Assembly: GCA_910574835.1 (NCBI GenBank) | Contig: CAJTDE010000014.1 | Coordinates: 1 to 64,000 of the forward strand | Length of the DNA stretch: 64,000 nucleotides | Direction of reading: 5' to 3' | Source: Clostridia bacterium | Lineage (GTDB): Bacteria; Bacillota; Clostridia; Lachnospirales; Lachnospiraceae | In this document: positions 37,666-46,830 of the stretch, one piece after another | Layout: each line of letters opens with the position of its first letter | Numbering within the stretch: the first letter of the stretch is position 1 | Notes under the pieces: generated by a model | What the model was told of the DNA's origin: nothing | What the model saw: the letters and a program-made list of their open reading frames with translations, nothing else | Databases searched by the model: none | Translations under genes and position numbers: made by a program

Positions 37666-39675
37666 ATGAACCATTTATCTACGGCACTTAAGAACCTAAA
37701 AAATAATTTTTCCTTTTATGCCCTCTATTTATTGTCCATTTCCTTTGTGATTACTATTTTTTTTGCATTTACTTCATTTTCCATGAATAAAGTTATGCTT
37801 GAGAAAATATCAGGCGACGGGCGGGTGGAAACCATGTGCAACACGATTTCTATGTTCCTTATGGCATTTGTAATTTTTTATATGTCATATTCAAACCGTT
37901 TCTTCCTGCGCCGGCGCACAAAGGAATTGGGGATTTATGCATTATTAGGATATCGGAAGTCCACGATACTGTCCCTGCTTACAGCAGAAAACCTGCTCTC
38001 CTGTTTGGGGGCTTTCGTAATCGGAATCCTTTTGGGCGGTCTGTTCCACAAAGGCATTGTGTTTGGCATTACGAAATTACTGGATTTGACAGTCAATAAT
38101 TCAGAAATACCGTTTTTTAACCTGAATGCTATGGTAAAGACAGCATGTTTTGTTTTTGCCATTATTATCATATTATCGCTGTCCAATAGCAGATTTCTTT
38201 TTAAATCTTCCCTTATGGATTTAGTACGGTTTGAAAAAAGTGCGGAAAAGCAGACAAAGTTCCATGCCGCTCCTTCCATCATCGGGTTTGCATCTGTCAT
38301 TTTGGGATATGGTATTGCCCTTGACATCCTGCGGGGCGAAAAATCTGTTTGGTTTTCGGTCGGTTTTTATGCTGTTGGAATGTTTACATTTATACTCATT
38401 CTTTTTGGGACAGTGCTTTTTATTGCATCTTTTCTCCCTTATGCGGTACAGACCGGCAAAAAAAATAAGAAGAAATTTTATACGGAAACAAGAATCATTA
38501 CTTCACCGGGGTTTATATACCGGATGCGCTCCAATTCAAAAACGCTGATCATGCTCACATTACTGTCCGCCGCAACTTTGACTGTTTCCAGTGTTATGGC
38601 ACTCTCCCTGTATTATCCGATTGCAGCAGTATCCCGCATTGCTCCGTCAGAAATTGAGTGCCGTATTGAAAAAGAGAGCGATCTGTCTGCAATCATGGAG
38701 ATAGTGAACAACTATTCATCCGGAGATGATATTACATTCCTGCAGACCGATATTTATAAAGTTACTTCTGCTGCCAGGCAGCTTCCTATGGAATACAGTG
38801 TCGGAACTTCCAAGGGAGATGCTGACAACGAGAAAATCCTTCGGAATGCAGGTTTTGAATGTATCTCATATTCTGACTATACCGCCATTCTGAAAGCACA
38901 GGGGCGGCAAAAGGCTTTGGAACAATTTGCAGCACTAAACAACAATGAGTGTATTTTTGTAAGATACCAGCCGGCTTCCGGCAAAGATGAAACAGGCAGC
39001 ACTTATCCGTTGCTCATAAACAATACAGAAATGCCTGTCACTGTGACTATGACCACATTAAATAATCCTATTTCTTTTGCGAACAGTGTTGGCACTTTGA
39101 TTGTAAGTGACAATTTATACAAAATGATATCTGAAAATGCCGCCCCCGAAACGACAGTCTTAAGTATAAATGGAAGTTCCATAACAGGTAACGAGGAGCT
39201 GTTTCAGTCTCTATCTGCATATTTGGATAAAAGTCCTTACCTGCAGGGCAATTCCCACAGGATACATGAAGTAGTTTCCCTGAACAGCTCTACTTTCCTG
39301 CTGATAGGCTTTCTTGTAGTATTATTCTTTATAGCAACAGGCAGCATTCTGTATTTTAATAACATTTCGGCGATAGCCGACTCAAAATCCGATTACGATA
39401 TCCTTGTAAAAATGGGATATACGAACAGGAAGGTTAAAAAAATCATCAGGAAACAGGCAATCACATTTTTTAGCATTCCGTTTCTGTTCGGATTGGCAGA
39501 CTGTATCTTTGCTACATTAGTATACAAAACAGCACTTATGCAGAACCTTTTGGCGAACAGTATTGCTTTATACGTCCCTGCGATATTAGCCATTGCGCTG
39601 ACACTGATCATTTATCTGATTTATTACTGTATGACTGTCCATACCTGCTGTAAAATGGTTTTGAGAGAATTTTAG
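37666..39675 (+). CDS. BceB-like FtsX permease
   Basis: This 669-residue protein has about ten membrane helices with one large outside domain (about residues 320-540) between helices 7 and 8, which is the BceB layout for binding peptide antibiotics or their lipid complexes. FLRRRTKELGIYALLGYRKS is the coupling segment after helix 2. It is followed by a two-component system, as usual for this transporter group. Confidence 0.92.
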   Translation: MNHLSTALKNLKNNFSFYALYLLSISFVITIFFAFTSFSMNKVMLEKISGDGRVETMCNTISMFLMAFVIFYMSYSNRFFLRRRTKELGIYALLGYRKSTILSLLTAENLLSCLGAFVIGILLGGLFHKGIVFGITKLLDLTVNNSEIPFFNLNAMVKTACFVFAIIIILSLSNSRFLFKSSLMDLVRFEKSAEKQTKFHAAPSIIGFASVILGYGIALDILRGEKSVWFSVGFYAVGMFTFILILFGTVLFIASFLPYAVQTGKKNKKKFYTETRIITSPGFIYRMRSNSKTLIMLTLLSAATLTVSSVMALSLYYPIAAVSRIAPSEIECRIEKESDLSAIMEIVNNYSSGDDITFLQTDIYKVTSAARQLPMEYSVGTSKGDADNEKILRNAGFECISYSDYTAILKAQGRQKALEQFAALNNNECIFVRYQPASGKDETGSTYPLLINNTEMPVTVTMTTLNNPISFANSVGTLIVSDNLYKMISENAAPETTVLSINGSSITGNEELFQSLSAYLDKSPYLQGNSHRIHEVVSLNSSTFLLIGFLVVLFFIATGSILYFNNISAIADSKSDYDILVKMGYTNRKVKKIIRKQAITFFSIPFLFGLADCIFATLVYKTALMQNLLANSIALYVPAILAIALTLIIYLIYYCMTVHTCCKMVLREF

Positions 39676-39729
39676 TTGTATACACACAGGTAAATGATAT
39701 AATTTAGGCATGGATAAGGGGGCAAAAAT

Positions 39730-41295
39730 ATGAAGCGTATGATCTTTAAGCTTTTGCTTTTTATAAATTCCATCCTGCTTATAATATATATGGGGCTGGA
39801 AATAAATATTCAGATGCCTTGCGGCATGAGCAAAACCGTATCAGTATTCCTGTCATCGCTGATGCTGATAGACGCTGCTTATGTGAGCTCCTGCAATATC
39901 AGAGATAATAAAGCTATTTCTTTGTTTTGCGGTCTGCTGGCATTAGACAGTTGGTATATATCCCTTTCAGTTTCGGACAACGCTATAACAAATATTGCTT
40001 TTTATGCCTTAAGTCCAGTTATATGGTGCATTTTCATAAATTTCATACTTATGTTTTTATTTCAGGGGAGCGGTTATAAATTCAAAAAAGCAGCAAACCT
40101 CTGCCTGACTGGAACCTGTATCTGCTCCCTTATCGGCATTTTAATATCAGATAATATGTTTGCATTGTTGTATGGCATCCAGTTTTTGGCAAGCTGGCTT
40201 TGTTTCATTTTTGTTGTTGCTTACCATAGAAAAAGAGCTGCTTTTGTTCTGAAAGCAGAATGGAAGTCCATTCTGTTCTCTCTTGTGGTAATAATCATCT
40301 TATTCATTGCATACTGTCTTACCACAATGGGCATAAAAGGAAATCTTTCAAATTTTGGAGTGTATATCCCTGTCCTGCTTTTCTCCATGAGTATTCACGG
40401 TATTATACTAAAAGAGCATTGCAGTTTTCCATTATCAGCCATATTTAGCAGATTCCAGTTGATGTTGCTTCTGCTTTTCGGCGTTATCATTTGTGGTCTG
40501 ATTACAATGACTCTGGGTATCGGCTGGTTATCTTACCTTCTTATGTTGGACGCTATGTTTGCATTTATCTATGTCTGCAATATCATACTGGATTTTAATT
40601 TGCGGCAGGGATCAGGCAACATGGTTATGGAAAGCAAATACAATGCTGCATTGGCACAGTTACAGCAGGAAGAGCAGATAAATCTTGAATTTTCAAACTT
40701 TCTTCATGATAATATACTTCAAGACCTGCTTTCCATAAAAAATATGATGCATAAATCAACAAGACCTGAGATACAGAAAATAATCACGGAAACCCTTGAT
40801 AGTATGAACAGCTATATCCGTGAGCAGATGCAGAATTACCATCCTGTATTGCTGTCAAAACTTACTATAAAAGAGAATTATCAAAATTTGCTTGCATATA
40901 TTGCGCAATCATTTCCTGATCGCCACGTCAGCATTGTTTTTGACTGTTCAGACTCTTTATTTTTAGTTCCGCCATATGATATCTTCATATATCGGCTTTT
41001 GAAAGAACTCGTCACGAATGTTTATAAACACTCTACGGGAGAAAAAGCATGGATAACGCTTACACAGGATAAAGGAATAATAGTATTATGCGTAAAAGAT
41101 AATGGGAGTGCTGATACCGACAGCCTCACCTGTGCAGACTCATCAAAACACAGAGGTCTTGCATTAAGCACTGATCGTGTGCATAGTATGGACGGCACTG
41201 TAAGTATAACCCCAAACTTCCCACATGGAATCTGTGTCCGTATTAACTTGCCAATGAAAGGAGATGCTTCTTGTCAATATTTTATTAGTCGATGA
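39730..41295 (+). CDS. Sensor histidine kinase, NarL/HisKA_3 type
   Basis: The first 290 residues hold eight to ten hydrophobic segments. The kinase part has FLHDNILQDLLSIKNMMH, where the histidine of the HisKA_3 family lies, and a GHKL ATPase with LLKELVTNVYKHS and KDNGS, though the later GxGL box is poorly kept (KHRGLALS). Kinases of this form pair with LuxR-type regulators; the partner gene overlaps its 3' end by 32 bp. Confidence 0.88.
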   Translation: MKRMIFKLLLFINSILLIIYMGLEINIQMPCGMSKTVSVFLSSLMLIDAAYVSSCNIRDNKAISLFCGLLALDSWYISLSVSDNAITNIAFYALSPVIWCIFINFILMFLFQGSGYKFKKAANLCLTGTCICSLIGILISDNMFALLYGIQFLASWLCFIFVVAYHRKRAAFVLKAEWKSILFSLVVIIILFIAYCLTTMGIKGNLSNFGVYIPVLLFSMSIHGIILKEHCSFPLSAIFSRFQLMLLLLFGVIICGLITMTLGIGWLSYLLMLDAMFAFIYVCNIILDFNLRQGSGNMVMESKYNAALAQLQQEEQINLEFSNFLHDNILQDLLSIKNMMHKSTRPEIQKIITETLDSMNSYIREQMQNYHPVLLSKLTIKENYQNLLAYIAQSFPDRHVSIVFDCSDSLFLVPPYDIFIYRLLKELVTNVYKHSTGEKAWITLTQDKGIIVLCVKDNGSADTDSLTCADSSKHRGLALSTDRVHSMDGTVSITPNFPHGICVRINLPMKGDASCQYFISR

Positions 41296-41878
41296 CCACG
41301 TTCTATTTTCCAAAAGTCTGGAAATTGCATTATCAGACTACCCGGAAATAAAAAACTTTAAAAGTATCAATGATATTTCCCTATTGGATAAATTCATTGA
41401 AGAAGATGCCCCGGATATCCTGCTCATGGATATCAATTTAAAAAATATATCGTCCGAAGACGGTTTGGAATTAGCAAGGCAGATATTATCCAATTATCCG
41501 GAGCAAAAAATTGTTATCCTGTCCGGATACGATCTTCCGGTATACCGCAACGAAGCCAAAAAAATCGGGGCAAAAGGATTTATCAACAAAAATACGGAAC
41601 CGGAAATGCTGATCACTTTTCTTTCACAAATCATGCAGGGAAAATTTATCTTCAACGGTTCAATTCCGTTTTTAGAAGAATTAACTGACTGTGAAAAACA
41701 GATTTTGCAGCTTATAGCTAACGGCAGAAAGCGGAAAGAGATTGCAGGCACACTTTATATCAGCGAGCGTACCCTCTCCAATCATTTACAGCATATATTT
41801 GAAAAGCTTGATGTTTCCTCCTCTGTCGAAGCTGTAACCAAGGCGATTCAATTAGGATACCTCCCGCCGATTTGTTAA
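41264..41878 (+). CDS. LuxR/NarL-type response regulator
   Basis: The receiver domain has LVDDH and the phosphorylated aspartate in ILLMDINLKNISSEDG. The C-terminal helix-turn-helix reads LTDCEKQILQLIANGRKRKE, then TLYISERTLSNHLQHIFEKLDV. ATG 41264 directly abuts AAAGGAG, which is a poor spacing, but no other usual start fits before the domain. It probably controls the TetR-linked ABC exporter or other cell-envelope genes. Confidence 0.9.
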   Translation: MLLVNILLVDDHVLFSKSLEIALSDYPEIKNFKSINDISLLDKFIEEDAPDILLMDINLKNISSEDGLELARQILSNYPEQKIVILSGYDLPVYRNEAKKIGAKGFINKNTEPEMLITFLSQIMQGKFIFNGSIPFLEELTDCEKQILQLIANGRKRKEIAGTLYISERTLSNHLQHIFEKLDVSSSVEAVTKAIQLGYLPPIC

Positions 41879-41924
41879 TTTCTCATCAAATATGCAAATG
41901 CTTTCCGTATAAGTTTCAGCTTCC

Positions 41925-41996
41925 TCAAAACCATGCGGCGGACGAGGGCATCAGCGGGAGCTGCGCCTGTGACAGAGTGGCCTTTTGTTTTTTCAT
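41925..41996 (-). CDS. Possible 23-residue peptide
   Basis: On the minus strand, GAAAGGAG lies 11 nt before ATG 41996, giving MKKQKATLSQAQLPLMPSSA and three more residues. One base over, the reading continues EEAETYTESICIFDEK to about 41878. It may be a frameshifted relic or a true short peptide near the kinase/regulator pair. Confidence 0.25.
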   Translation of the reverse strand: MKKQKATLSQAQLPLMPSSAAWF

Positions 41997-42095
41997 AGAT
42001 TAAGCAACTCCTTTCATAAAGCATATCAAAAAGCCTTTGTATGGTAATAATTTTACCGAAAAAGGGCTTCCTAATTATAAATTTTTTTATTCCTC

Positions 42096-42124
42096 TTGAC
42101 AAATAAATATCTTAGTAATATGAT
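42096..42124 (+). promoter_or_regulatory. Promoter of the SPFH operon
   Basis: TTGACA (42096-42101) and TATGAT (42119-42124) are 17 bp apart, about 30 bp before the ribosome-binding site AACGGAGG. Confidence 0.75.
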
Positions 42125-42155
42125 TTTGATATCAAAAAGAACGGAGGATATTTCT

Positions 42156-43184
42156 ATGAAGGAAAAAATATTAAATCATAAGAAAAATGGTTTCGCCATG
42201 TTATTTCTGATTATTCTGCTGTACGCGGCAGGAATTGGGTGCGTCATTCTGGGCGCCAATATGTCAGATAATGGCGGCGGCGCTCTTGCAGTCCTTCTGC
42301 TCGTAGTAGGCTGTATCTGGATAGCCATAGGCTGGGTTCCCCTCATGGGACTGAAGGTTTTGAAGCCTCAGGAAGCGCTTGTCCTCACTCTATTCGGTAA
42401 CTATATAGGTACCTTGAAGGAGGAAGGCTTCTACTATGTGAATCCTTTTTGCAGCAGCGTGAATCCGGCAGCCAAGACAAGGCTGAACCAGAGCGGCGAC
42501 GTGGACGGAGGCACCGGCAAACCTCTGATGATCTCCTACGGGCAGGCATCTATCAGCGGCGACGGCGCCAACAGAAAGATTTCTCTTAAGATTATGACCC
42601 TGAACAACAGCCGCCAGAAGATCAACGACTGCCTGGGCAATCCGGTAGAGATTGGAATTGCCGTAATGTGGCGGGTAGTGGATACGGCAAAGGCCGTGTT
42701 CAATGTAGATAATTATAAAGAATACCTTTCACTTCAGTGTGACAGTGCGCTCCGTGACATTGTGCGGATATATCCTTACGACGTAGCGCCCAATGTGGAT
42801 ACCACCGGGGACGGCCTTGCAGATGAGGGCAGCTTAAGAGGCTCCAGCGAGGTGGTGGCTTCCCGTATCCGCAATGAGATTCAGCAGAAGGTAGCGGACG
42901 CCGGCTTGGAGATTTTGGAAGCGCGGATAACTTATCTGGCCTACGCGCCGGAGATTGCGGCCGTTATGCTGCAGAGACAGCAGGCATCTGCCATTGTAGA
43001 CGCACGTAAGATGATTGTAGACGGGGCGGTAGGCATGGTGGAACTGGCGCTGGAGCGTTTGAACGAGAAGCATACGGTGGAGTTGGATGAGGAACGAAAG
43101 GCGGCAATGGTATCCAATCTCCTGGTTGTTTTGTGCGGCAATCATGATGCACAGCCGGTTGTCAATTCCGGCAGCCTGTACTAA
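42156..43184 (+). CDS. SPFH/band 7 domain membrane protein
   Basis: The 342-residue protein has two adjacent hydrophobic segments (residues 12-65), then an SPFH domain (LKVLKPQEALVLTLFGNYIG, IGIAVMWRVVDTAKAVFNVDNY, LEILEARITYLAYAPEIA) ending in a helical tail. SPFH proteins form membrane cages or scaffolds. ATG 42156 has ACGGAGG before it. The next gene, a small Arc-like protein, starts 2 bp after its stop, a pairing that is common in clostridia. Confidence 0.9.
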   Translation: MKEKILNHKKNGFAMLFLIILLYAAGIGCVILGANMSDNGGGALAVLLLVVGCIWIAIGWVPLMGLKVLKPQEALVLTLFGNYIGTLKEEGFYYVNPFCSSVNPAAKTRLNQSGDVDGGTGKPLMISYGQASISGDGANRKISLKIMTLNNSRQKINDCLGNPVEIGIAVMWRVVDTAKAVFNVDNYKEYLSLQCDSALRDIVRIYPYDVAPNVDTTGDGLADEGSLRGSSEVVASRIRNEIQQKVADAGLEILEARITYLAYAPEIAAVMLQRQQASAIVDARKMIVDGAVGMVELALERLNEKHTVELDEERKAAMVSNLLVVLCGNHDAQPVVNSGSLY

Positions 43185-43186
43185 CG

Positions 43187-43390
43187 ATGGCGGACGCACA
43201 GAAAAAACAGATTCCCCTTCGCCTTTCTGCAAAGCTGTACGGTGAAATTGCCGCCTGGGCAGAGGACGATTTCCGCTCGGTCAATGGGCAGATTGAATAT
43301 CTTCTCTCCGAATGTGTACGCCAGAGGAAGAAGAACGGGAAATATGTTTCGGAAGAGCTGGATAAGCCCTTGGATATTAAGATAGAATAA
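43187..43390 (+). CDS. Arc-like ribbon-helix-helix protein
   Basis: The 67-residue protein begins with a beta strand IPLRLSAKLYGEIAAWAEDD, then FRSVNGQIEYLLSECVRQRK, the pattern of Arc/MetJ-type DNA-binding proteins. It is coupled to the SPFH gene and may autoregulate the operon; that role is inferred. Confidence 0.8.
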   Translation: MADAQKKQIPLRLSAKLYGEIAAWAEDDFRSVNGQIEYLLSECVRQRKKNGKYVSEELDKPLDIKIE

Positions 43391-43403
43391 GACGGAACAT
43401 GAT

Positions 43404-43440
43404 TATAACAGTCTTGGCATAAGCTGAGGCTGTTATTTTT
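43404..43440 (+). terminator. Terminator of the SPFH operon
   Basis: ATAACAG and CTGTTAT pair, followed by TTTTT. A further hairpin (CCTGCCG with CGGCAGG, 43485-43516) lies downstream in the gap. Confidence 0.8.
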
Positions 43441-43544
43441 GCAGATAAAGATTGAAGCAAACATACTGCTATGTCCATTTATCGCCTGCCGTAAAGGTCA
43501 AATACTTCGCGGCAGGTTCAGCGGTGATTGGACATTTTAGGTGC

Positions 43545-43573
43545 TTGCGAAAGCCTTATAAATGGGCTATAGT
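43545..43573 (+). promoter_or_regulatory. Promoter of the 65-residue protein and PPTase genes
   Basis: TTGCGA (43545-43550) and TATAGT (43568-43573) are 17 bp apart. It places transcription start after 43575, which excludes ATG 43562 as the start codon of the next gene. Confidence 0.65.
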
Positions 43574-43603
43574 ATAGAGGAAGTAAAAGCTGAGGAGGCG
43601 TTT

Positions 43604-43801
43604 ATGAAGTTCAAGGAAAAGTATCTGGCAGGTGAAATTCCGTTTGAAGAGATTGATACCTATATAGAAGCCTGGGGAAACAGCGATGACGCATGCACGC
43701 TGCGGGAATATTTGGGCCTTAATGAAGAAGAGGAGGATGTCTGGATCTCAGACAGTGAGGAAGCCCTGATAGAGCTGCTGGACAGACAGAAAAAGCGGTA
43801 A
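43604..43801 (+). CDS. Small acidic conserved hypothetical protein
   Basis: The 65-residue product is strongly acidic (LGLNEEEEDVWISDSEEAL) and has no membrane segment. ATG 43604 has GAGGAGG 7 nt upstream. It lies 3 bp before the phosphopantetheinyl transferase gene and is probably cotranscribed. I recognise no function. Confidence 0.65.
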   Translation: MKFKEKYLAGEIPFEEIDTYIEAWGNSDDACTLREYLGLNEEEEDVWISDSEEALIELLDRQKKR

Positions 43802-43804
43802 AAT

Positions 43805-44401
43805 ATGGTGCGTGTATATTGGACGGAGATACCGGAGCAGGAGAGCAGCCCAAAGAATCAGTCCAAATGGGCTTACAGGCTTTTTGAAACAGTTATCCAA
43901 AGACAGTATCCTTCTATAAAAATTCCTGTTTTATTGGAACGGGATGCAAAGGGAAAACCATTTCTTCCGGAATATCCGGGGGTTCATATGAATCTTTCCC
44001 ACAGCGGAAGGTATGTGGCCTGCGCCATAGGGGAAGGCCCGGTGGGGGTTGATATAGAATGTCAAAGAAGCAGAAAAAGGCCGGAGCTTATAATAAAAAA
44101 ATTCCATCCGTTGGAACAGAGACTTTACAAGGATACGGAAGAAGAAAATCGGGAAAGATTATTTTACGATCTATGGGTAATGAAAGAAAGTTTTATGAAG
44201 GCGGAGGGAACAGGGCTTGGAATCCCTCTGGATTCTTTTTATATGGAAGAAATTCATAAAGGAGCAGGCAGAGTGTGTCAGAACCTAAATGATAAAAATT
44301 ATTTTTATATGTCTTACCATTTGGAAAATATGCCGTTTAGCCTTGCGGTTTGTTCGGAAGACTACATGCTTGCGGAAGAACCGATCTTTGCGGAACTTTG
44401 A
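43805..44401 (+). CDS. 4'-phosphopantetheinyl transferase (Sfp-type)
   Basis: The 198-residue enzyme has the family motifs MNLSHSGRYVACAI, GVDIEC and DLWVMKESFMKAEGTGLG, including the Mg-binding D and E and the KESxxK loop. It transfers phosphopantetheine from CoA to carrier proteins of fatty acid, polyketide or peptide synthesis. No carrier-protein gene is nearby, so its client is unknown. Confidence 0.92.
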   Translation: MVRVYWTEIPEQESSPKNQSKWAYRLFETVIQRQYPSIKIPVLLERDAKGKPFLPEYPGVHMNLSHSGRYVACAIGEGPVGVDIECQRSRKRPELIIKKFHPLEQRLYKDTEEENRERLFYDLWVMKESFMKAEGTGLGIPLDSFYMEEIHKGAGRVCQNLNDKNYFYMSYHLENMPFSLAVCSEDYMLAEEPIFAEL

Positions 44402-44617
44402 GGCGCTTAAGCTTTTCAGCATTTGGATCTGGCTTTTTCGTAGTTAATTTGATAGAATAATAGCAGTTTAGGCAGATACTTGTATGTATGGCAAAGACCG
44501 TAATAAAAGTATTGAAGACAGGCATCTGGCCCTCTGCGGAGGAATTTTAATTGCCGGGCGGATGTAAAAATCCGGATGTCTGAGCTGCCGTATAGATTGA
44601 ACAAGGGGTGAAAGAAA

Positions 44618-45400
44618 ATGAGTCGAAAGAAAAGAAGACGTATACCGGTTGCATTGATTGTAGCACTGATTGTGTGTCTGGGTATGGTGGGGTATTGCGG
44701 AAGCCAGCTGGCAGGCATTTTTCTGGAGTATAAGGAAGGGACAGACGAGTACGATGAACTAAAAAAATATGTAGAGAAGGAGCTTCCGGAAGACGCATAC
44801 GGAGAAGAAGCCTCGGAGGAGGAAGCTGAGGAGGTCCGGGAACAGCGAATCGCTTTTGAAGAGCTGAAAGCATTGAATGAAGATGTCATCGGCTGGATAG
44901 AGATTCCGGACACGGAGATCAGCTACCCGCTGATGCATGGGGAGGATGATCAGTATTATTTGAAGCATACCTTCAGCGGAAATAAGAACAGCGCAGGCAG
45001 CATTTTCATAGAGGCATTGAATAAACCGGACTTTTCGGAGAGACATACGATTATCTATGGACATAATATGAAGAATGGTTCCATGTTCGGCAGTCTCAAA
45101 GAATACCGCAATGCATCCTACCTGGTAGAGCATCCGATGGTTTACATAGATCTGGAGGACGGAACCCATGCGTATGAGATTTTTTCCTGCTATGAGACTT
45201 CCGCAAACAGCAATACCTACACCATAGGCTTTGCATCGCAGCCCGACGGGCGGTATGAGCAGTTCGTACATACGCTCAAGAACAGCTCTGCCTATGATAC
45301 GGGAATAGAGGTGTCTAAAAACGACAGAGTGATCACTTTGTCCACCTGTACAAAGAGAAGTGAGAATCGTTTTGTAGTACATGCAAAGAGAATTTATTAG
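44618..45400 (+). CDS. srtB: Class B sortase
   Basis: The 260-residue enzyme has one N-terminal membrane anchor after a basic MSRKKRRRIP, an acidic linker, and a sortase domain with H149 (YGHNM), C244 (TLSTC) and R251 (ENRFVV). The segment from NEDVIGWIEIPDTEISYPLM identifies class B. It joins surface proteins to the wall or builds pili. No substrate with a sorting signal is encoded next to it. The 44402-44617 gap before it shows no gene. Confidence 0.92.
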   Translation: MSRKKRRRIPVALIVALIVCLGMVGYCGSQLAGIFLEYKEGTDEYDELKKYVEKELPEDAYGEEASEEEAEEVREQRIAFEELKALNEDVIGWIEIPDTEISYPLMHGEDDQYYLKHTFSGNKNSAGSIFIEALNKPDFSERHTIIYGHNMKNGSMFGSLKEYRNASYLVEHPMVYIDLEDGTHAYEIFSCYETSANSNTYTIGFASQPDGRYEQFVHTLKNSSAYDTGIEVSKNDRVITLSTCTKRSENRFVVHAKRIY

Positions 45401-45414
45401 AGAGAAGGGATAGC

Positions 45415-46137
45415 ATGACAGCAGAGGAACGAATCGGACGCTTAAAGGAGTATGTGGAGGAAAGCAGCCGAATTGTATTTTTCGGGGGAGCCGGAGTCTC
45501 TACGGAGAGCGGCATCCCGGATTTTCGCAGCACGGACGGCTTATATCATCAGGAATGGAAGTATCCGCCGGAGACCATCTTAAGCCACAGCTTTTTTGTA
45601 AGCAATACGGAGGAATTTTATCGGTTTTACAAGAAAAAGATGCTGTGCCTGGACGCAAAGCCCAATGCCGCCCACAAAAAGCTGGCCGAGCTTGAGGAGG
45701 TGGGAAAGCTGACGGCAGTTGTAACCCAGAATATTGACGGACTGCATCAGCTTGCCGGAAGTAAGAAGGTATATGAGCTTCACGGTTCCGTACATCGAAA
45801 TTACTGTCAGAAATGCGGAAAATTTTATGATGCCGCATATATGCTGAAGGCAGAGGGCGTACCCCGCTGCGAGTGCGGCGGGCTCATTAAGCCTGATGTC
45901 GTTCTCTATGAGGAGGGCCTTGACAATCAAACGATCCGAGGAGCGGTAGAGGCAATTGCCCATGCAGATCTTCTCATCATCGGGGGAACCTCCCTGGCAG
46001 TATATCCTGCCGCGGGTCTGATTGACTATTTTACAGGAAAGCATCTGGTAGTGATTAACCGTGCGGCGACCCCAAAAGACAGCCATGCGGATCTGCTTAT
46101 ACAGGCCAATATAGGAGAGGTGCTAAGTGGAATATAA
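45415..46137 (+). CDS. NAD-dependent protein deacetylase (Sir2 family)
   Basis: The 240-residue enzyme has GAGVSTESGIPDFRS, TQNIDGLHQLAG, the catalytic HGS, a zinc ribbon with CQKCGK and CECGG, and GGTSLAVYPAAGL. These are all sirtuin motifs. It removes acyl groups from lysines using NAD. It overlaps the DUF951 gene by 11 bp. Confidence 0.95.
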   Translation: MTAEERIGRLKEYVEESSRIVFFGGAGVSTESGIPDFRSTDGLYHQEWKYPPETILSHSFFVSNTEEFYRFYKKKMLCLDAKPNAAHKKLAELEEVGKLTAVVTQNIDGLHQLAGSKKVYELHGSVHRNYCQKCGKFYDAAYMLKAEGVPRCECGGLIKPDVVLYEEGLDNQTIRGAVEAIAHADLLIIGGTSLAVYPAAGLIDYFTGKHLVVINRAATPKDSHADLLIQANIGEVLSGI

Positions 46138-46312
46138 AGTAGGAGACATCGTAAAGCTGAAAAAGCAGCATCCCTGCGGAAGCTCAGAGTGGGAGATTCT
46201 CCGTGTAGGAGCCGATTTCCGCCTGAAGTGCTTGGGGTGCGGGCACCAGATTATGATAGCAAGAAAGCTGGTGGAAAAGAACACAAAGGGCCTCCGTCAA
46301 CCGGAACCGTGA
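46127..46312 (+). CDS. DUF951 protein
   Basis: The 61-residue protein has VGDIVKLKKQHPCGSSEWEI and LKCLGCGHQIMI, with a HPCG and a CxGC pair, as in DUF951 proteins conserved near rpsF in Firmicutes. The start is GTG 46127 after GGAGAGG, inside the end of the sirtuin gene. Its role is not known; a translation link is suggested by its usual place. Confidence 0.88.
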   Translation: MEYKVGDIVKLKKQHPCGSSEWEILRVGADFRLKCLGCGHQIMIARKLVEKNTKGLRQPEP

Positions 46313-46403
46313 ATGATTCCAGGGCATCTCGGACAGTCTGAATGATTCCTCACTGTCGGTAATTTCCTGTCCTTTTTTGTATGCGTATTTTTAGGAAAAG
46401 CAC

Positions 46404-46432
46404 TTGAATTTCCCGAAAAAATGTGATATAGT
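46404..46432 (+). promoter_or_regulatory. Promoter of the rpsF-ssb-rpsR operon
   Basis: TTGAAT and TATAGT are 17 bp apart, about 75 bp upstream of rpsF. Confidence 0.65.
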
Positions 46433-46463
46433 TTGATTTCGTGATAGATTATTCATTTCCTTG

Positions 46464-46484
46464 TTTCCTCCGCAGAGAGGAAGC
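46464..46484 (+). promoter_or_regulatory. Candidate S6:S18 autoregulatory leader
   Basis: TTTCCTC and GAGAGGAA form a short stem around a CCG-containing loop just before the rpsF ribosome-binding site. The known rpsF leader that binds the S6:S18 complex carries a conserved CCG. The match is by eye. Confidence 0.5.
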
Positions 46485-46507
46485 CAGAGACCAAAAGGAG
46501 GTAAAGC

Positions 46508-46795
46508 ATGAACAAGTATGAATTAGCATTGGTTGTGAATGCAAAGGTAGAAGATGACGTAAGAACAGCTACCGTAGAGAAGGCAAAAGAATACATTGCC
46601 CGTTACGGCGGAACTGTGACCGAGGTTGAGGATTGGGGCAAGAAGAGACTTGCTTACGAGATTCAGCACATGAGAGAAGCATACTACTACTTTATTCAGT
46701 TTGAAGCAGATACAACCTGCCCGGCTGAAGTGGAGAGACATGTTCGCATCATGGAGAATGTTGTCCGCTATCTGTGTGTTCGCAAAGACGCATAG
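46508..46795 (+). CDS. rpsF: 30S ribosomal protein S6
   Basis: The 95-residue protein reads MNKYELALVVNAKVEDD and has VTEVEDWGKKRLAYEIQ, the S6 signature, and ends before an acidic tail is reached. It pairs with S18 on the central domain of 16S rRNA. AAAAGGAGG precedes ATG 46508. It heads the conserved rpsF-ssb-rpsR operon. Confidence 0.97.
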   Translation: MNKYELALVVNAKVEDDVRTATVEKAKEYIARYGGTVTEVEDWGKKRLAYEIQHMREAYYYFIQFEADTTCPAEVERHVRIMENVVRYLCVRKDA

Positions 46796-46830
46796 ACCAA
46801 GGTTTAACCGGAAAGTAGAGGATTGTTAGT

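Noticed and set aside
43562-43603. Upstream start (ATG 43562) for the small acidic protein
   Set aside because: It lies before the -10 box of the apparent promoter and lacks a ribosome-binding site; ATG 43604 has GAGGAGG.
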